A DNA stretch of 64,000 bases, from assembly GCA_949155365.1 (NCBI GenBank), contig CASCUT010000002.1, positions 1 through 64,000 of the forward strand. The letters run 5' to 3'. The notes under the pieces were generated by a model. It saw nothing but the letters and a program-made list of their open reading frames with translations. It was not told where the DNA came from and did not search any database. Positions within the stretch are counted from its first letter, which is position 1. The number at the start of each line of letters is the position of its first letter. The DNA comes from an uncultured Clostridia bacterium (GTDB lineage: Bacteria > Bacillota > Clostridia > TANB77 > CAG-508). Both the position numbers and the translations under genes were made by a program. Of the stretch, positions 22,187-32,738 are shown one piece after another.

Positions 22187-22999
22187 ATGCATAAGAACAG
22201 AAAAACAAGCATCATTGGAATTATCATTACCATTGTTATTTTAACAGTGATTGTCATTGTTTCAAATATCAAAATAGAAGACGTTAGTTATGTCGAAAGT
22301 GGAATCGGAAAACTTGTAATACCAATCCAAAATGGGCTTACTTACCTAAAAAATTGGATTTCTGGTAATCAAAACTTTTTTACGGATATTAGCAAGTTAT
22401 CTGAGGAAAACGAAACATTAAAGCAAAAAAACAGAGAATTAGAGCAAGCGTTACGTGAATTAGAAATTATCAAATCAGAAAATGCAACCTTAAAAGAGTA
22501 TGTTAATTTAAAAGACAAATACACAGACTATAACACCATTCCAGCCTATGTTATTCAAAAAGATATTAGCAATTATAGTGATACCATTATCATTAATATT
22601 GGTTCAAAAGAGGGAATAGAAGTAAATATGCCAGTTATCTCAGATCAAGGATTAGTAGGACATGTCATATCAGTAACCGATACAACATCAAAAGTACAAA
22701 CCATCATCGATACAGCAAACACCATGAGTTGTGTTATTACTACCTCTAGAGATATGATGATAGCAAGAGGAACATTAAACCAAGATTCGACTCTAAAAGC
22801 AACCTTTATTCCAACAGAAGCAACCATTTTAGAAGGAGACAAAGTAGAAACTTCTGGACTAGGGGGAATCTATCCAAAAGGAATTCACATTGGAACCATA
22901 AAACAAGTAGTAAACACCAAAAACATAACAGACCGTTATGCCATGATTGAAACAGCAGTTGATTTTTCAAAACTAGAAACCGTTCTAGTCATTAAATAA
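22187..22999 (+). CDS. mreC: Rod-shape-determining protein MreC
   Basis: N-terminal TM, coiled coil, VISDQGLVGHVISVTDTTSKVQTIIDT; position after mreB. Confidence 0.92.
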   Translation: MHKNRKTSIIGIIITIVILTVIVIVSNIKIEDVSYVESGIGKLVIPIQNGLTYLKNWISGNQNFFTDISKLSEENETLKQKNRELEQALRELEIIKSENATLKEYVNLKDKYTDYNTIPAYVIQKDISNYSDTIIINIGSKEGIEVNMPVISDQGLVGHVISVTDTTSKVQTIIDTANTMSCVITTSRDMMIARGTLNQDSTLKATFIPTEATILEGDKVETSGLGGIYPKGIHIGTIKQVVNTKNITDRYAMIETAVDFSKLETVLVIK

Positions 23000-23019
23000 A
23001 AGGAGAAAGGAGAAAAAGC

Positions 23020-23553
23020 ATGAAAAAAGCAATTAGAATAGGACTATTAATGGTAAGCTTTTTGCTTGTTTATTTTCTCCAAGCAAACTTTTTTTCTTGG
23101 TTTACTATCGCAGGAGTCAAACCCAATCTTTTTATTATTTTTATCTTGTTTATTAGTCTATTTGCAGGAATGAAAGTAGGAATTCCTTTTGGCGTTGGAA
23201 TCGGGCTATTTTTAGACATGGTAATCGGAAAAAAGATAGGTCCATCTGCCATTATGCTAGCAATTATTGGCATGATTGGTGGTTATTTTGACAAAAATTT
23301 TTCTAAAGAAAGCAGAATTACCATTATGCTAATGGTAATGGGAAGTACAGGTGTTTATGAAATAGGAAATTATTTACTCCAAACCATAGAATTATCCATT
23401 CATGTAGAGCCATTAGCATTTCTTATTACCTTACTAATAGAGGTAATTTACAACACAATATTAACCATCATTTTATATCCTATTATCCAAAAACTAGGAT
23501 ATCAAATAGAAGATGTTTTCAAAGGACAAAAAATACTAACAAGATATTTCTAA
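23020..23553 (+). CDS. mreD: Rod-shape-determining protein MreD
   Basis: Multi-TM ORF, KPNLFIIFILFISLFAGMKVGIPFG; position after mreC. Confidence 0.88.
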   Translation: MKKAIRIGLLMVSFLLVYFLQANFFSWFTIAGVKPNLFIIFILFISLFAGMKVGIPFGVGIGLFLDMVIGKKIGPSAIMLAIIGMIGGYFDKNFSKESRITIMLMVMGSTGVYEIGNYLLQTIELSIHVEPLAFLITLLIEVIYNTILTIILYPIIQKLGYQIEDVFKGQKILTRYF

Positions 23554-23579
23554 AAACAAAAATAGGAGGTGAATCGTTC

Positions 23580-25706
23580 TTGAATACTGGTAGAGATAGA
23601 AAAATAAAGCTAAGATATAATATCGTATCTATTTTTGTGTATTTAATTGGTATTGTTTTACTAGTTCAACTATTTAACCTCCAAATTGTGCATGGAGAAG
23701 AGTATAGAGAAAAATCGAATACAAGATTAACAAGAGAAAGTATATTAGAATCCGCAAGAGGAAACATTTTAGACCAATCTGGAAATAAATTGGCAACCAC
23801 TCAAATTGGCTATAGTTTAGAATTATATAAAACCAAAATAGATAACCAAACACTAAATAATGCATTACTAAAAATTACACAAGTATTAGAAAAAAATGGA
23901 GATAGCTATGTAGACACCCTACCAATTACCATAGAGCCATTTGCCTTTACTATTCAAGAAGACTCCCAAAAGAAATGGAAAAAAGAAAATAATCTAGAAG
24001 AAGATAAAACAGCAGAAGAATGCTTTTATGCCTTAAAAGAAAAATATAAAATAAAAAATGAAAATTTACAAGAAACAAGGAAAATTATGACACTTCGTTA
24101 CTATATTGCACAAAATGGATATAGTAATACTAGACCAGTCGAGTTAGCAACCAACATAAGTCAAACAAGTGTTGCAGAAGTGAATGAAAAAAACATAGAA
24201 TTTCCAGGAAGCAATATTATAAAAAAAGCACTTAGAAAATATCCATCAGGTAGTTTAGCATCTCATATCTTAGGATATATTGGAAAAATAAACAAAGAAG
24301 AATTAGAAACCAGAAAAGATCGATACACACAAAATGACATCATTGGCAGAATTGGAATAGAATATATCATGGAAGACTATTTAAAAGGCAAAAATGGAAT
24401 TAAGCAAATTGATATGGCAGTAGATGGAACCATTACGGACGAATACGTAGCAGAAGAAGCAATTGCAGGTTGTGATGTAATCTTAACATTAGATGCTAAT
24501 TTGCAACAAGTGACAGAAAACACATTAAAAAGTAGCATTCAAAGTATCGAAGGATCCGCAGGAGTACAAATAACAGGAGCTTCTGCCGTAGTAATGAAAG
24601 TAAAAACAGGAGAAGTGCTAGCAATGGCAAGTTATCCAGACTTTGACCCAAGCGATTTTACCAGTAGTATTAGTACAGAAAAATGGAACTATTACACCAA
24701 AGAGGAAGAATCTGCCTATGCAAAAATGCATCCATTTGTAAACCGCGCCATTTCTTCCCCATCTTCACCAGGGTCTACGTATAAAATGGTAACAGCAATA
24801 GCAGGCTTAGAAACAGGAGCCATTAGCACAAAAGAAAAGATAAATGACGTAGGAATATACCGTCATTATGCAGACTACCAACCAAAATGTTGGATTTATA
24901 ATTCCTATGGAAGAGGACATGGATACCTAAATGTAACTGGAGCCATTGTTCATTCTTGTAACTATTTCTTTTATGAAATAGGAAATAGAGTAGGAATTCA
25001 AAATTTAGAGAAATACACGAAAGCATTAGGGTTAGGAAAAAAGACAGGAGTAGAACTATTAGGAGAAGAAGCGGGATATGTATCAAGCCCAGAGACAGCA
25101 AAGAGACTAGGACAAGTATGGAATGGAGGAGATACTTTGCCAGCAGCAATAGGACAAGGAAACAATAGCTTCACTACCATTCAAATGGCAAAATACACCA
25201 GTATGCTAGCCAATGGAGGAAATGATATTGATGTTAGTATCATTAAATCGGTAGTAGATTCAGAAGGAAATGAAATACCAAAACAACAATTAGAAACATA
25301 TCTAAAAGAGAAACTAAATCTACAAGAAGATAATAGTGAAAAAGTAACCTTCAAACAAGAAAATCTAAATGCGGTATTAGAGGGAATGAAAGGAGTTACT
25401 ACGGAATCAGGAGGAACCGCCTATGGAACATTTAAAAACTTTAACATAGAAGTAGGAGGAAAAACAGGTTCTGCCCAAACAGAAAGAAAAGATGCAAATG
25501 GAAAGAAGATAACCAATGCATGGTTTGTAGGTTTTGCTCCTTACGAAGAACCAGAAATTGCGATTGTCATTATGATAGAAAATGGACAAAGTGGAGGAAA
25601 TGCTGCTGTTCCAGCAAGAGATATTATCGCAGAATATTTTGGAATGAATGCAAACAAAGTAACAGAAAACATGACGGCTATGCCAACCACACAATTACAA
25701 AACTAA
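23580..25706 (+). CDS. Penicillin-binding protein 2 (class B PBP transpeptidase)
   Basis: RGNILDQSGNKLATT, SSPGSTYKMVTAIAGLETG, HSCNYFFYEIG, GGKTGSAQTERK. Confidence 0.95.
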   Translation: MNTGRDRKIKLRYNIVSIFVYLIGIVLLVQLFNLQIVHGEEYREKSNTRLTRESILESARGNILDQSGNKLATTQIGYSLELYKTKIDNQTLNNALLKITQVLEKNGDSYVDTLPITIEPFAFTIQEDSQKKWKKENNLEEDKTAEECFYALKEKYKIKNENLQETRKIMTLRYYIAQNGYSNTRPVELATNISQTSVAEVNEKNIEFPGSNIIKKALRKYPSGSLASHILGYIGKINKEELETRKDRYTQNDIIGRIGIEYIMEDYLKGKNGIKQIDMAVDGTITDEYVAEEAIAGCDVILTLDANLQQVTENTLKSSIQSIEGSAGVQITGASAVVMKVKTGEVLAMASYPDFDPSDFTSSISTEKWNYYTKEEESAYAKMHPFVNRAISSPSSPGSTYKMVTAIAGLETGAISTKEKINDVGIYRHYADYQPKCWIYNSYGRGHGYLNVTGAIVHSCNYFFYEIGNRVGIQNLEKYTKALGLGKKTGVELLGEEAGYVSSPETAKRLGQVWNGGDTLPAAIGQGNNSFTTIQMAKYTSMLANGGNDIDVSIIKSVVDSEGNEIPKQQLETYLKEKLNLQEDNSEKVTFKQENLNAVLEGMKGVTTESGGTAYGTFKNFNIEVGGKTGSAQTERKDANGKKITNAWFVGFAPYEEPEIAIVIMIENGQSGGNAAVPARDIIAEYFGMNANKVTENMTAMPTTQLQN

Positions 25707-25745
25707 AAAAGAAATAGGAAAACAAATTAAATGGGAGGAAAAAAC

Positions 25746-26351
25746 ATGAATAACTGTATCACAATTCAACTAAAGAAAGAAGAAATTTGGGTAAAAATTA
25801 ATGAAGAAGCAGAAGAAAAAGAAATTTTAGAAGGTTTAAAAGAAAAATTAGTAGAATTAAAAAAACTATACAAAGATGACACAACTCCCATAAAGGTAAC
25901 AGGAAAAATACTAAAAAATAAGCAAATGGAAGAAATACAATCCATTATCAAAGAACAAATTGATGTAGAAATAGACTTTGAAAGCCCAACAACACTAGGA
26001 CTTGCAGGTATTAAAAAAGTATTTCACCAAGAAATTAAATCCTCAGAAACAACGTTCTATAGAGGTTCCCTACGTTCTGGTCAAAAAGTAGAATTTGAAG
26101 GAAGCATTGTAATGATAGGAGATGTAAATGCAGGATCAGAAGTTATTGCAGGAGAAAATATCATTGTACTAGGAGAACTAAGAGGGCTAGCACATGCAGG
26201 TGCCAAAGGAAATAGACAAGCCATCATAGCATCTAGCAACATAGATTGTCCACAAATCCGTATAGCAGATAAAATCAAAGAATTTGAAAAAGAAGAAACC
26301 ATGAAGAAATATGCTTTTATTGATGAAAAGAATGAAATTGTAATAGAATAA
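25746..26351 (+). CDS. minC: Septum site-determining protein MinC
   Basis: RGSLRSGQKVEFEGSIVMIGDVNAGSEVIAGENIIVLGELRGLAHAGAKGN. Confidence 0.88.
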   Translation: MNNCITIQLKKEEIWVKINEEAEEKEILEGLKEKLVELKKLYKDDTTPIKVTGKILKNKQMEEIQSIIKEQIDVEIDFESPTTLGLAGIKKVFHQEIKSSETTFYRGSLRSGQKVEFEGSIVMIGDVNAGSEVIAGENIIVLGELRGLAHAGAKGNRQAIIASSNIDCPQIRIADKIKEFEKEETMKKYAFIDEKNEIVIE

Positions 26352-26353
26352 AG

Positions 26354-26402
26354 AAAGAAGCTATTTAGAAGAAAAACCATTTTCTCTAAATAGCTCTTTT
26401 TC
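26354..26402. terminator. Terminator between minC and minus-strand small ORF
   Basis: aagaagctatttagaagaaaaaccattttctctaaatagctcttttt. Confidence 0.65.
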
Positions 26403-26558
26403 ATCTTCCGACTTTAGATACCAGTCATAATTCGCTAACGCTTGTACAACAACTGGTTTTGCTACAGGATACAGAAAGAATAACCCCCATTTTATTCTTT
26501 GAAAGATTCTATTAAAAAACTCGTTTTTTCTTTCATAAAATTGAAAAATAACGAGCAA
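26361..26558 (-). CDS. Small hypothetical protein, TTG start
   Basis: Strong RBS aaaggaggtg on minus strand upstream of TTG. Confidence 0.5.
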   Translation of the reverse strand: MLVIFQFYERKNEFFNRIFQRIKWGLFFLYPVAKPVVVQALANYDWYLKSEDEKELFRENGFSSK

Positions 26559-26711
26559 TGAAACACCTCCTTTATTTAGAAAGAAGAGGAAAAAATAAAT
26601 AAGATATAAAATTTAGATGAGATGAATATACTTTATGTAAAACACAAAAGTCAATATGTTTTCTTGCTATGAAAAAGAAAATTACGAATAACATCAAATC
26701 AAGTAAAATAC

Positions 26712-27077
26712 TCAGCTTAATAGCAATAAAATCAAAGCAATATATAAGTAAGTGTCTTTTACTTCTTCTTGATAGAGAAAAAACAATAAGGCAACAAGAA
26801 GTAAATCATCAAAATACAATTTAATGCCAAAAATTTCGAAACATTCTTCTGCCTCTGTCTCTTTATTTTGTTTTGTATTAGAAACAGGAGAGTGATTTGG
26901 AGATGGTATGGTAACAGAAGAAGCGTTGGAAAATTTTTTTTCATGATGAGCAGAACCATTAGGGAAATAATGGTTTCTAGTAGATTTCATAGAAGTTGGT
27001 ACTGGATTAGGTACAGAATAATAAGGATAAGGTCTCCTAGCCATAGGAAAACCAAAAAAAGGATAAGGAGCCATCAT
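26712..27077 (-). CDS. Hypothetical protein (Pro/Tyr-rich N-terminus, hydrophobic C-terminus), possibly spore-associated
   Basis: ORF overlaps upstream ORF by 4 nt (translational coupling); MMAPYPFFGFPMARRPYPYYSVPNP. Confidence 0.5.
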   Translation of the reverse strand: MMAPYPFFGFPMARRPYPYYSVPNPVPTSMKSTRNHYFPNGSAHHEKKFSNASSVTIPSPNHSPVSNTKQNKETEAEECFEIFGIKLYFDDLLLVALLFFLYQEEVKDTYLYIALILLLLS

Positions 27078-27397
27078 TTTGTTTTTTCACCACCCATAGG
27101 ATTTAAATTTTCCATGATACTACCCATATTAAAAAGTTGAATATACTGATCTACCTTTTGCTTTCTACTAGGTTTTAAATATGGTTTTAAAGAAAGAAGC
27201 AAATTAGACCTAGGGTCATCTTTACTCTGGTTCATTTTTTCCATTACTTGTTTTAACTTTAAAATGGTATTCATATCAATACTTCCAAAAGGATTGGAAG
27301 CAGTACTATCATGAGAGGTAGAATTCTCTTCCTGAAAAGAAGAAGTAAATTCTTCAAAGTTAGGAAAACCATTATCAAAATTCATATTACCATTCAT
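27074..27397 (-). CDS. Hypothetical protein, possibly spore-associated
   Basis: ORF with RBS gaggtgatg upstream; KLKQVMEKMNQSKDDPRSNLLLSLKPYLKPSRKQKVDQYIQLFNM. Confidence 0.6.
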   Translation of the reverse strand: MNGNMNFDNGFPNFEEFTSSFQEENSTSHDSTASNPFGSIDMNTILKLKQVMEKMNQSKDDPRSNLLLSLKPYLKPSRKQKVDQYIQLFNMGSIMENLNPMGGEKTK

Positions 27398-27757
27398 TTA
27401 GACATCACCTCATACCTTATCATATGCAGACAAAAAGAAAACTGTGACAAAATAATGCATTGTAACAAAAATTTAATATTAGAACCCGAAAGAGAGCATC
27501 CGTAAAGGCAAAAAGAACAAGGGCAAAAAGCAGAAAGAACAAGTACTTGAAAAAGCAAAAAAAATATGCAAAAATGAAAAAAAAACTATAATAAAGGGGA
27601 AGTATGTCGAAAAGGTGCAAATCTTTAGAAAATAAAGAAGAAAATAAACATAAAAAGTTCAAAAAAAGACAAAAAACCATTGAAAAACATTGAAAAATGA
27701 AGTATAATTAAATATAGCGATAAAATTATAGAAAAGAAAAAATAGGAGGAAATTTCT

Positions 27758-30700
27758 ATGGACAAAAAACAAATCAAAATCATAGCAAGTATGGTAATAT
27801 TTATCATGATGTGTGCTTATTTATCAACAATTGGCGAAGTACTAGCAATGAGCTTAGAATCGCAAACAACCAAAATAAATAACACCAATATCGAATTCGA
27901 TAGCTACTTTATCAAAGATAAGCAAAAAATACATACAGATGAGAAAAAAATAGAAGAAGAAAATCATCTATATACCGCTATCTCACTAAAAGAGGCAGGC
28001 TATTTAAAAAATATTAAAATAGAAATGGCAAATGCAAACTTTAAGATAGCAGAAAAAATAGAAGATGACCACATCGAAAAAGTAGAAGGAAATACACTAT
28101 TTCTTGGACAAATGAAAAGCGGAGATACTGTAGAAATTGCGATTCCAATTCAATTATTAGAAGAGCAATATGCAGACACAGAAACATTTCATAAAACCAA
28201 TAGTGTAGTACTAACTGCTATTCATGTAGATGGAAATGGAAAAGAAAAAGCAATTGAAAAAGAAATAGAAGTATCTTTAACATGGAAAGCAGAAAAAGAA
28301 GCAGAATTAAATATGCAAATTGCAAAATTTATTCCATATCACATCAATGGAAACAAAGGTGTTGTATTACAAACCATCGTAAAATCCTATTTGAAAAACA
28401 ATCAATTACCAGTAAAAGAAAATCAAATAGAAATTTCTGTACCAACAATAAATAATGTGAAACCAAAACAAATAAAAGTAACAGCAAATACCACAAAAGC
28501 AACGAACGGTGATGAAACAGGAATGAATTTTACACAAGAGAACTATGCATATAACGAAGAAACAAACAAACTAACCATACAAGTAAACAACCCAGAAAAC
28601 GAACAAGGACAAATCGTATGGCAAAAAGAAGCACAAGATGAATTTGTAGTAACCTATGTATATGCAGAAGAAGCATTAAATACTATGCCAGAAGAAGGTG
28701 CTAAAATTACAATAGAAGCAAATAGTAAACTACTTGTAAAAGAAGCACAAGAAGAAACAATAACAAAGCACTTTGTAGGAGAAGCAATACTAAAAGACCC
28801 AATTAGTAACTTAGTTGACTTTAGTATCCAAACAAAGGTAGACCAAATAAGCAAAGGGCAAATTTATGCCAATAAACAAGCAAACACAAAACTAGAAACA
28901 GAATATCAAGAAATGGTTACAGCTACAGTAGGATTAGCAGAATTAACAGATAAAATAGTACTAACGCGAACAACCGATAACTTCCTATCAGAAAATGGTT
29001 CTAAAATGGTAGCAAATTACTTATCTTACTACAAAGTATTAGAACTAGACAAACAAAATATGCACAAAATACTAGGAGAAGAGGGAAGTATTCAATTATA
29101 CGTAGGAACTACCTTAGTAAAAACCATAAACAAAGAAACAGAAGAAAACGAACAAGGAAAAATAATTGTAAACTTAGCAGATTTTAATACCGATAAATTA
29201 ACAATAGAAACAAGCAAGCCACAAACAGAGGGAAATCTTAATATCGTATTGACAAAGGCAATAAAAGGAGATATTCCTTATGCTAATTATCAAATAAAAG
29301 AAGCAAACAAATTGGAACTAAACTTACAAGGAAAAGCAATAAATGCAGAAATGGACTTTGTAAACCAAGTAGTAAGCAAAGAAATTACCTTAACAGAACC
29401 TATGTCTCAAGCAGAATTAAGCATTAGTAATTCAAACTTATCAACAGTTGTAACAAACGAAAATGTAAAAATAACAGCTATTTTAAAAACAGACACTTTG
29501 GATTGTATGTTATACCATAACCCAACCTTAACGATTACATTACCTGCTTATATTCAATCCATTAACATTAAAAATATTGAACTATTATTTGAAACCGAAG
29601 CTTCTAAGTTGAATATTCTTTCTTCTCAGCTTTTACATAATCCAGATGGTTCCAAATCCATCTTCATTCGTTTAGATGGCTTCCAATCCGAATATACTCT
29701 AGGCGCTGTTTCGAAAGGCATTAATATCGTCATTACCGCCGATATTACTCCTAACAAACTTACACCTAACAAACAAGACAACATTACAATGACATATTCA
29801 AACAGCAATCTTGTTTCTATCTCTCGTTCTGCCAACGTAGAAACCAATCAAGTTTCCACTCCTATTAACTTTGTTGCTCCTTCTGGTATGGTGACTACTT
29901 CTTCCATTCGTGACTACAAAAACAATGCGCAAGAATTAACTTCTATCAGTGGAGAAGAAAAAACAGCTACGATTGACACTATGGCAGATTCTAAAAACCC
30001 TACTTTTACCATGAATGTCATTAACAATTACAACAATTCTATTGACAATGTTATCATTCTTGGTAGAACACCTTTTAAAGGTAATACAGAAATTGATACA
30101 GGAAAAGATTTAAACTCTACTATGGATTTGAACTTATCTACTCCTATTCAGGTAAATGGGGTAGACCCAAGTAAAATAGAAATCTACTATTCAGAAAACG
30201 CTCAAGCTACAAAAGATTTAACCAACCCTGCCAATGCTTGGACCACTTCTCCTGCAAACTTACATACGATAAAATCCTATTGTATTGTCTTAAAAGACCA
30301 CACGATGAACTCAGGAGATATGTTTTCTTTTAACTACTCTGCTATCATTCCTGCTAACCTTCAACACAACCAATCTGCTTATGAAAACTATGTTGTATAC
30401 TTTAACAACAATTTAGCTACGGGAATGATTACCGACAAACAAGCTTCTGCTAAAATAGGCGTTACTACTGGTAGAGGACCTGTTTTAGAAGCTAAAATTT
30501 CCTCTAATACACCAGAAAATCAAGAAGTTTTATCTGGCAATGTGATTAAATATACCTTATCCGTTAAGAATACAGGTACTGAAACGGCTCATAATGTTTC
30601 TACCATCATTCCTATCCCAGAACAGCTTCAACTTGTAGAGCCTCAAGATGACATGGATAGACCATTCAAAGTAGTAGACCTTAAAGGAGAAACTTCTGCA

Positions 30701-32728
30701 ACCATCTCTCTTGGAGATATTCAACCTGGCAATTCTGTAACGAAAGAAATTTACATGCTAGCAGGAAATCTTCTTGAAACAGAAGACACCAAACTAGTAG
30801 AAATAGGAGCAAATATTGTTGCTGACAATATTTCAGGACAAATTCAACTTCCTACATTACGTAACACCATTGCTAGAACTCATTATATTGTAGCAACAAG
30901 TGTCATGAAAGAAACAGAAATTTTAAAAGAAAATGATGCTTACACCTATTATATAGAAGTAATATCTTCAGATTTTCAAATAACCAAAGAAGATACTACT
31001 ATGATCATTCAATTCCCAGAGGAAATTGAATATCAAGGAATTGAAATAAAAAATAGACAAGGAAATACAACGACAGATATTACTAATAGTATTTCTTCTC
31101 AATACGATAGTAAAACAAGAACATTAACAATACCTTTAGGAGAAGTATCTGGAGAAACAGCAAAAGGAATTACGTTAAAAGTAAAAATAGGAACATTAGA
31201 AGAAAATGTTTATGATAAAACAGTAACAATTCAAGCAAGCGTATCTGGAAAAGATGCTAGAATGCAACCAATTGAAGTAAAACCAGTTCAAATAGGAAAA
31301 ATAGGATTAAAAGTAACACAAACTTCTAACATTCCTCAAAACACACATATTACAGCAGGAGAAGACTTAAAATTTATCTTTACCATTGAAAATTTATCAA
31401 GTGCAGATTTATATAATGTAAAAATTACCGATATTTTACCAGAAGAACTTACACTAAACTCTATGAAAATAGTAAAAGAAACAGGAAAGGGAGAAAGTTC
31501 TTACGAAAACAGCATAAAAGTAAATCTAAAAGGAAAAGAAAAAATAACATTAGAAGTTAACGTTTCCGTTAAGATGCTACCAGAAGAAAAAACAATTGCA
31601 AATAAAGCAAAAATAGAAATAGAAGGTATTACACCAATGGAAAGTAATACTTATACCATTATCATAGATAAATTTGACGAAGGTATTTTAGATGATGAAA
31701 ACAAGCCAAATCAACAGAGAAAACGTATTATGGGTACCGTTTGGATTGACAAAAATCAAGATGGACAAAGACAAGAAGAAGAAGAAATATTATCGGATGT
31801 ACCAGTACTATTATTCAATAATAAAACAGGTGATTTAGTACGAAATGATAAAGGAGAAGTGTTAAAAACAACAACAGACAAAAATGGAAATTACACATTC
31901 AGTAATTTGCTTCCTGGCAGTTATACCGTCATTTTCTTATATGATACGGCGAACTATAGTGCAACTGCTTATCGAAAAGAAGGAGTAGACGAAACGGTTA
32001 ACTCTGACGCAGTTGATAGCAAAATAACATTAGATGGTGTTACTAGAGTAGCAGGTATTACAGAAGAAATTAAAATAACAGACAGTAATAGATACAATAT
32101 CGACTTAGGCCTTGTTTCTAATCCTAAATTTGATTTGAAACTTGATAAGTTCGTATCTAGAATTACGGTACAAGATTCTACTGGTGCTAAAACATATGAA
32201 TACAATGATAGCAAACTTGCAAAAAGAGACCTAGTTGGAAAACAAATTAATAATACTACTATTATTGTAGAATACAAAATGAGAGTAACTAACGAAGGTG
32301 CTATTTCAGGATATGTAAAGAAAATTGCAGATTATATGCCAAGTGAAATGAAATTCAATTCAGAACTTAACAAAGATTGGTATACTTCTGGAAATGGTAT
32401 CCTTTACAATTCAAGTTTAGCAAATACCTTAATTAATCCAGGTGAGAGTAAAGAAGTAACATTACTATTAACAAAGAAACTAACAGAAAATAATGTAGGA
32501 CTATATAACAATACAGCAGAAATTTATGAAAGCTATAATGATTTAGGAATTGCCGATGTAGATTCTACACCAGGAAATAAAATATCAACAGAAGATGATA
32601 TTTCATCAGCAGATGTATTAATTACCGTAAAAACAGGTGAAACCATCCTAGTAATAGGATTAAGTTTAACCATTATTGCTACCATTGCAATTGGAGCATA
32701 TGTTATCAAAAAGAAAGTATTACAATAG
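27758..32728 (+). CDS. Giant surface protein with DUF11-like repeats, SdrD B-like domain, C-terminal TM anchor
   Basis: KYTLSVKNTGTETAHNVSTIIPIPEQL, GTVWIDKNQDGQRQEEEEILSDVPVLLFN...DKNGNYTFSNLLPGSYTV; C-terminal TM and KKK. Confidence 0.85.
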   Translation: MDKKQIKIIASMVIFIMMCAYLSTIGEVLAMSLESQTTKINNTNIEFDSYFIKDKQKIHTDEKKIEEENHLYTAISLKEAGYLKNIKIEMANANFKIAEKIEDDHIEKVEGNTLFLGQMKSGDTVEIAIPIQLLEEQYADTETFHKTNSVVLTAIHVDGNGKEKAIEKEIEVSLTWKAEKEAELNMQIAKFIPYHINGNKGVVLQTIVKSYLKNNQLPVKENQIEISVPTINNVKPKQIKVTANTTKATNGDETGMNFTQENYAYNEETNKLTIQVNNPENEQGQIVWQKEAQDEFVVTYVYAEEALNTMPEEGAKITIEANSKLLVKEAQEETITKHFVGEAILKDPISNLVDFSIQTKVDQISKGQIYANKQANTKLETEYQEMVTATVGLAELTDKIVLTRTTDNFLSENGSKMVANYLSYYKVLELDKQNMHKILGEEGSIQLYVGTTLVKTINKETEENEQGKIIVNLADFNTDKLTIETSKPQTEGNLNIVLTKAIKGDIPYANYQIKEANKLELNLQGKAINAEMDFVNQVVSKEITLTEPMSQAELSISNSNLSTVVTNENVKITAILKTDTLDCMLYHNPTLTITLPAYIQSINIKNIELLFETEASKLNILSSQLLHNPDGSKSIFIRLDGFQSEYTLGAVSKGINIVITADITPNKLTPNKQDNITMTYSNSNLVSISRSANVETNQVSTPINFVAPSGMVTTSSIRDYKNNAQELTSISGEEKTATIDTMADSKNPTFTMNVINNYNNSIDNVIILGRTPFKGNTEIDTGKDLNSTMDLNLSTPIQVNGVDPSKIEIYYSENAQATKDLTNPANAWTTSPANLHTIKSYCIVLKDHTMNSGDMFSFNYSAIIPANLQHNQSAYENYVVYFNNNLATGMITDKQASAKIGVTTGRGPVLEAKISSNTPENQEVLSGNVIKYTLSVKNTGTETAHNVSTIIPIPEQLQLVEPQDDMDRPFKVVDLKGETSATISLGDIQPGNSVTKEIYMLAGNLLETEDTKLVEIGANIVADNISGQIQLPTLRNTIARTHYIVATSVMKETEILKENDAYTYYIEVISSDFQITKEDTTMIIQFPEEIEYQGIEIKNRQGNTTTDITNSISSQYDSKTRTLTIPLGEVSGETAKGITLKVKIGTLEENVYDKTVTIQASVSGKDARMQPIEVKPVQIGKIGLKVTQTSNIPQNTHITAGEDLKFIFTIENLSSADLYNVKITDILPEELTLNSMKIVKETGKGESSYENSIKVNLKGKEKITLEVNVSVKMLPEEKTIANKAKIEIEGITPMESNTYTIIIDKFDEGILDDENKPNQQRKRIMGTVWIDKNQDGQRQEEEEILSDVPVLLFNNKTGDLVRNDKGEVLKTTTDKNGNYTFSNLLPGSYTVIFLYDTANYSATAYRKEGVDETVNSDAVDSKITLDGVTRVAGITEEIKITDSNRYNIDLGLVSNPKFDLKLDKFVSRITVQDSTGAKTYEYNDSKLAKRDLVGKQINNTTIIVEYKMRVTNEGAISGYVKKIADYMPSEMKFNSELNKDWYTSGNGILYNSSLANTLINPGESKEVTLLLTKKLTENNVGLYNNTAEIYESYNDLGIADVDSTPGNKISTEDDISSADVLITVKTGETILVIGLSLTIIATIAIGAYVIKKKVLQ

Positions 32729-32738
32729 GAAGGAGGGA

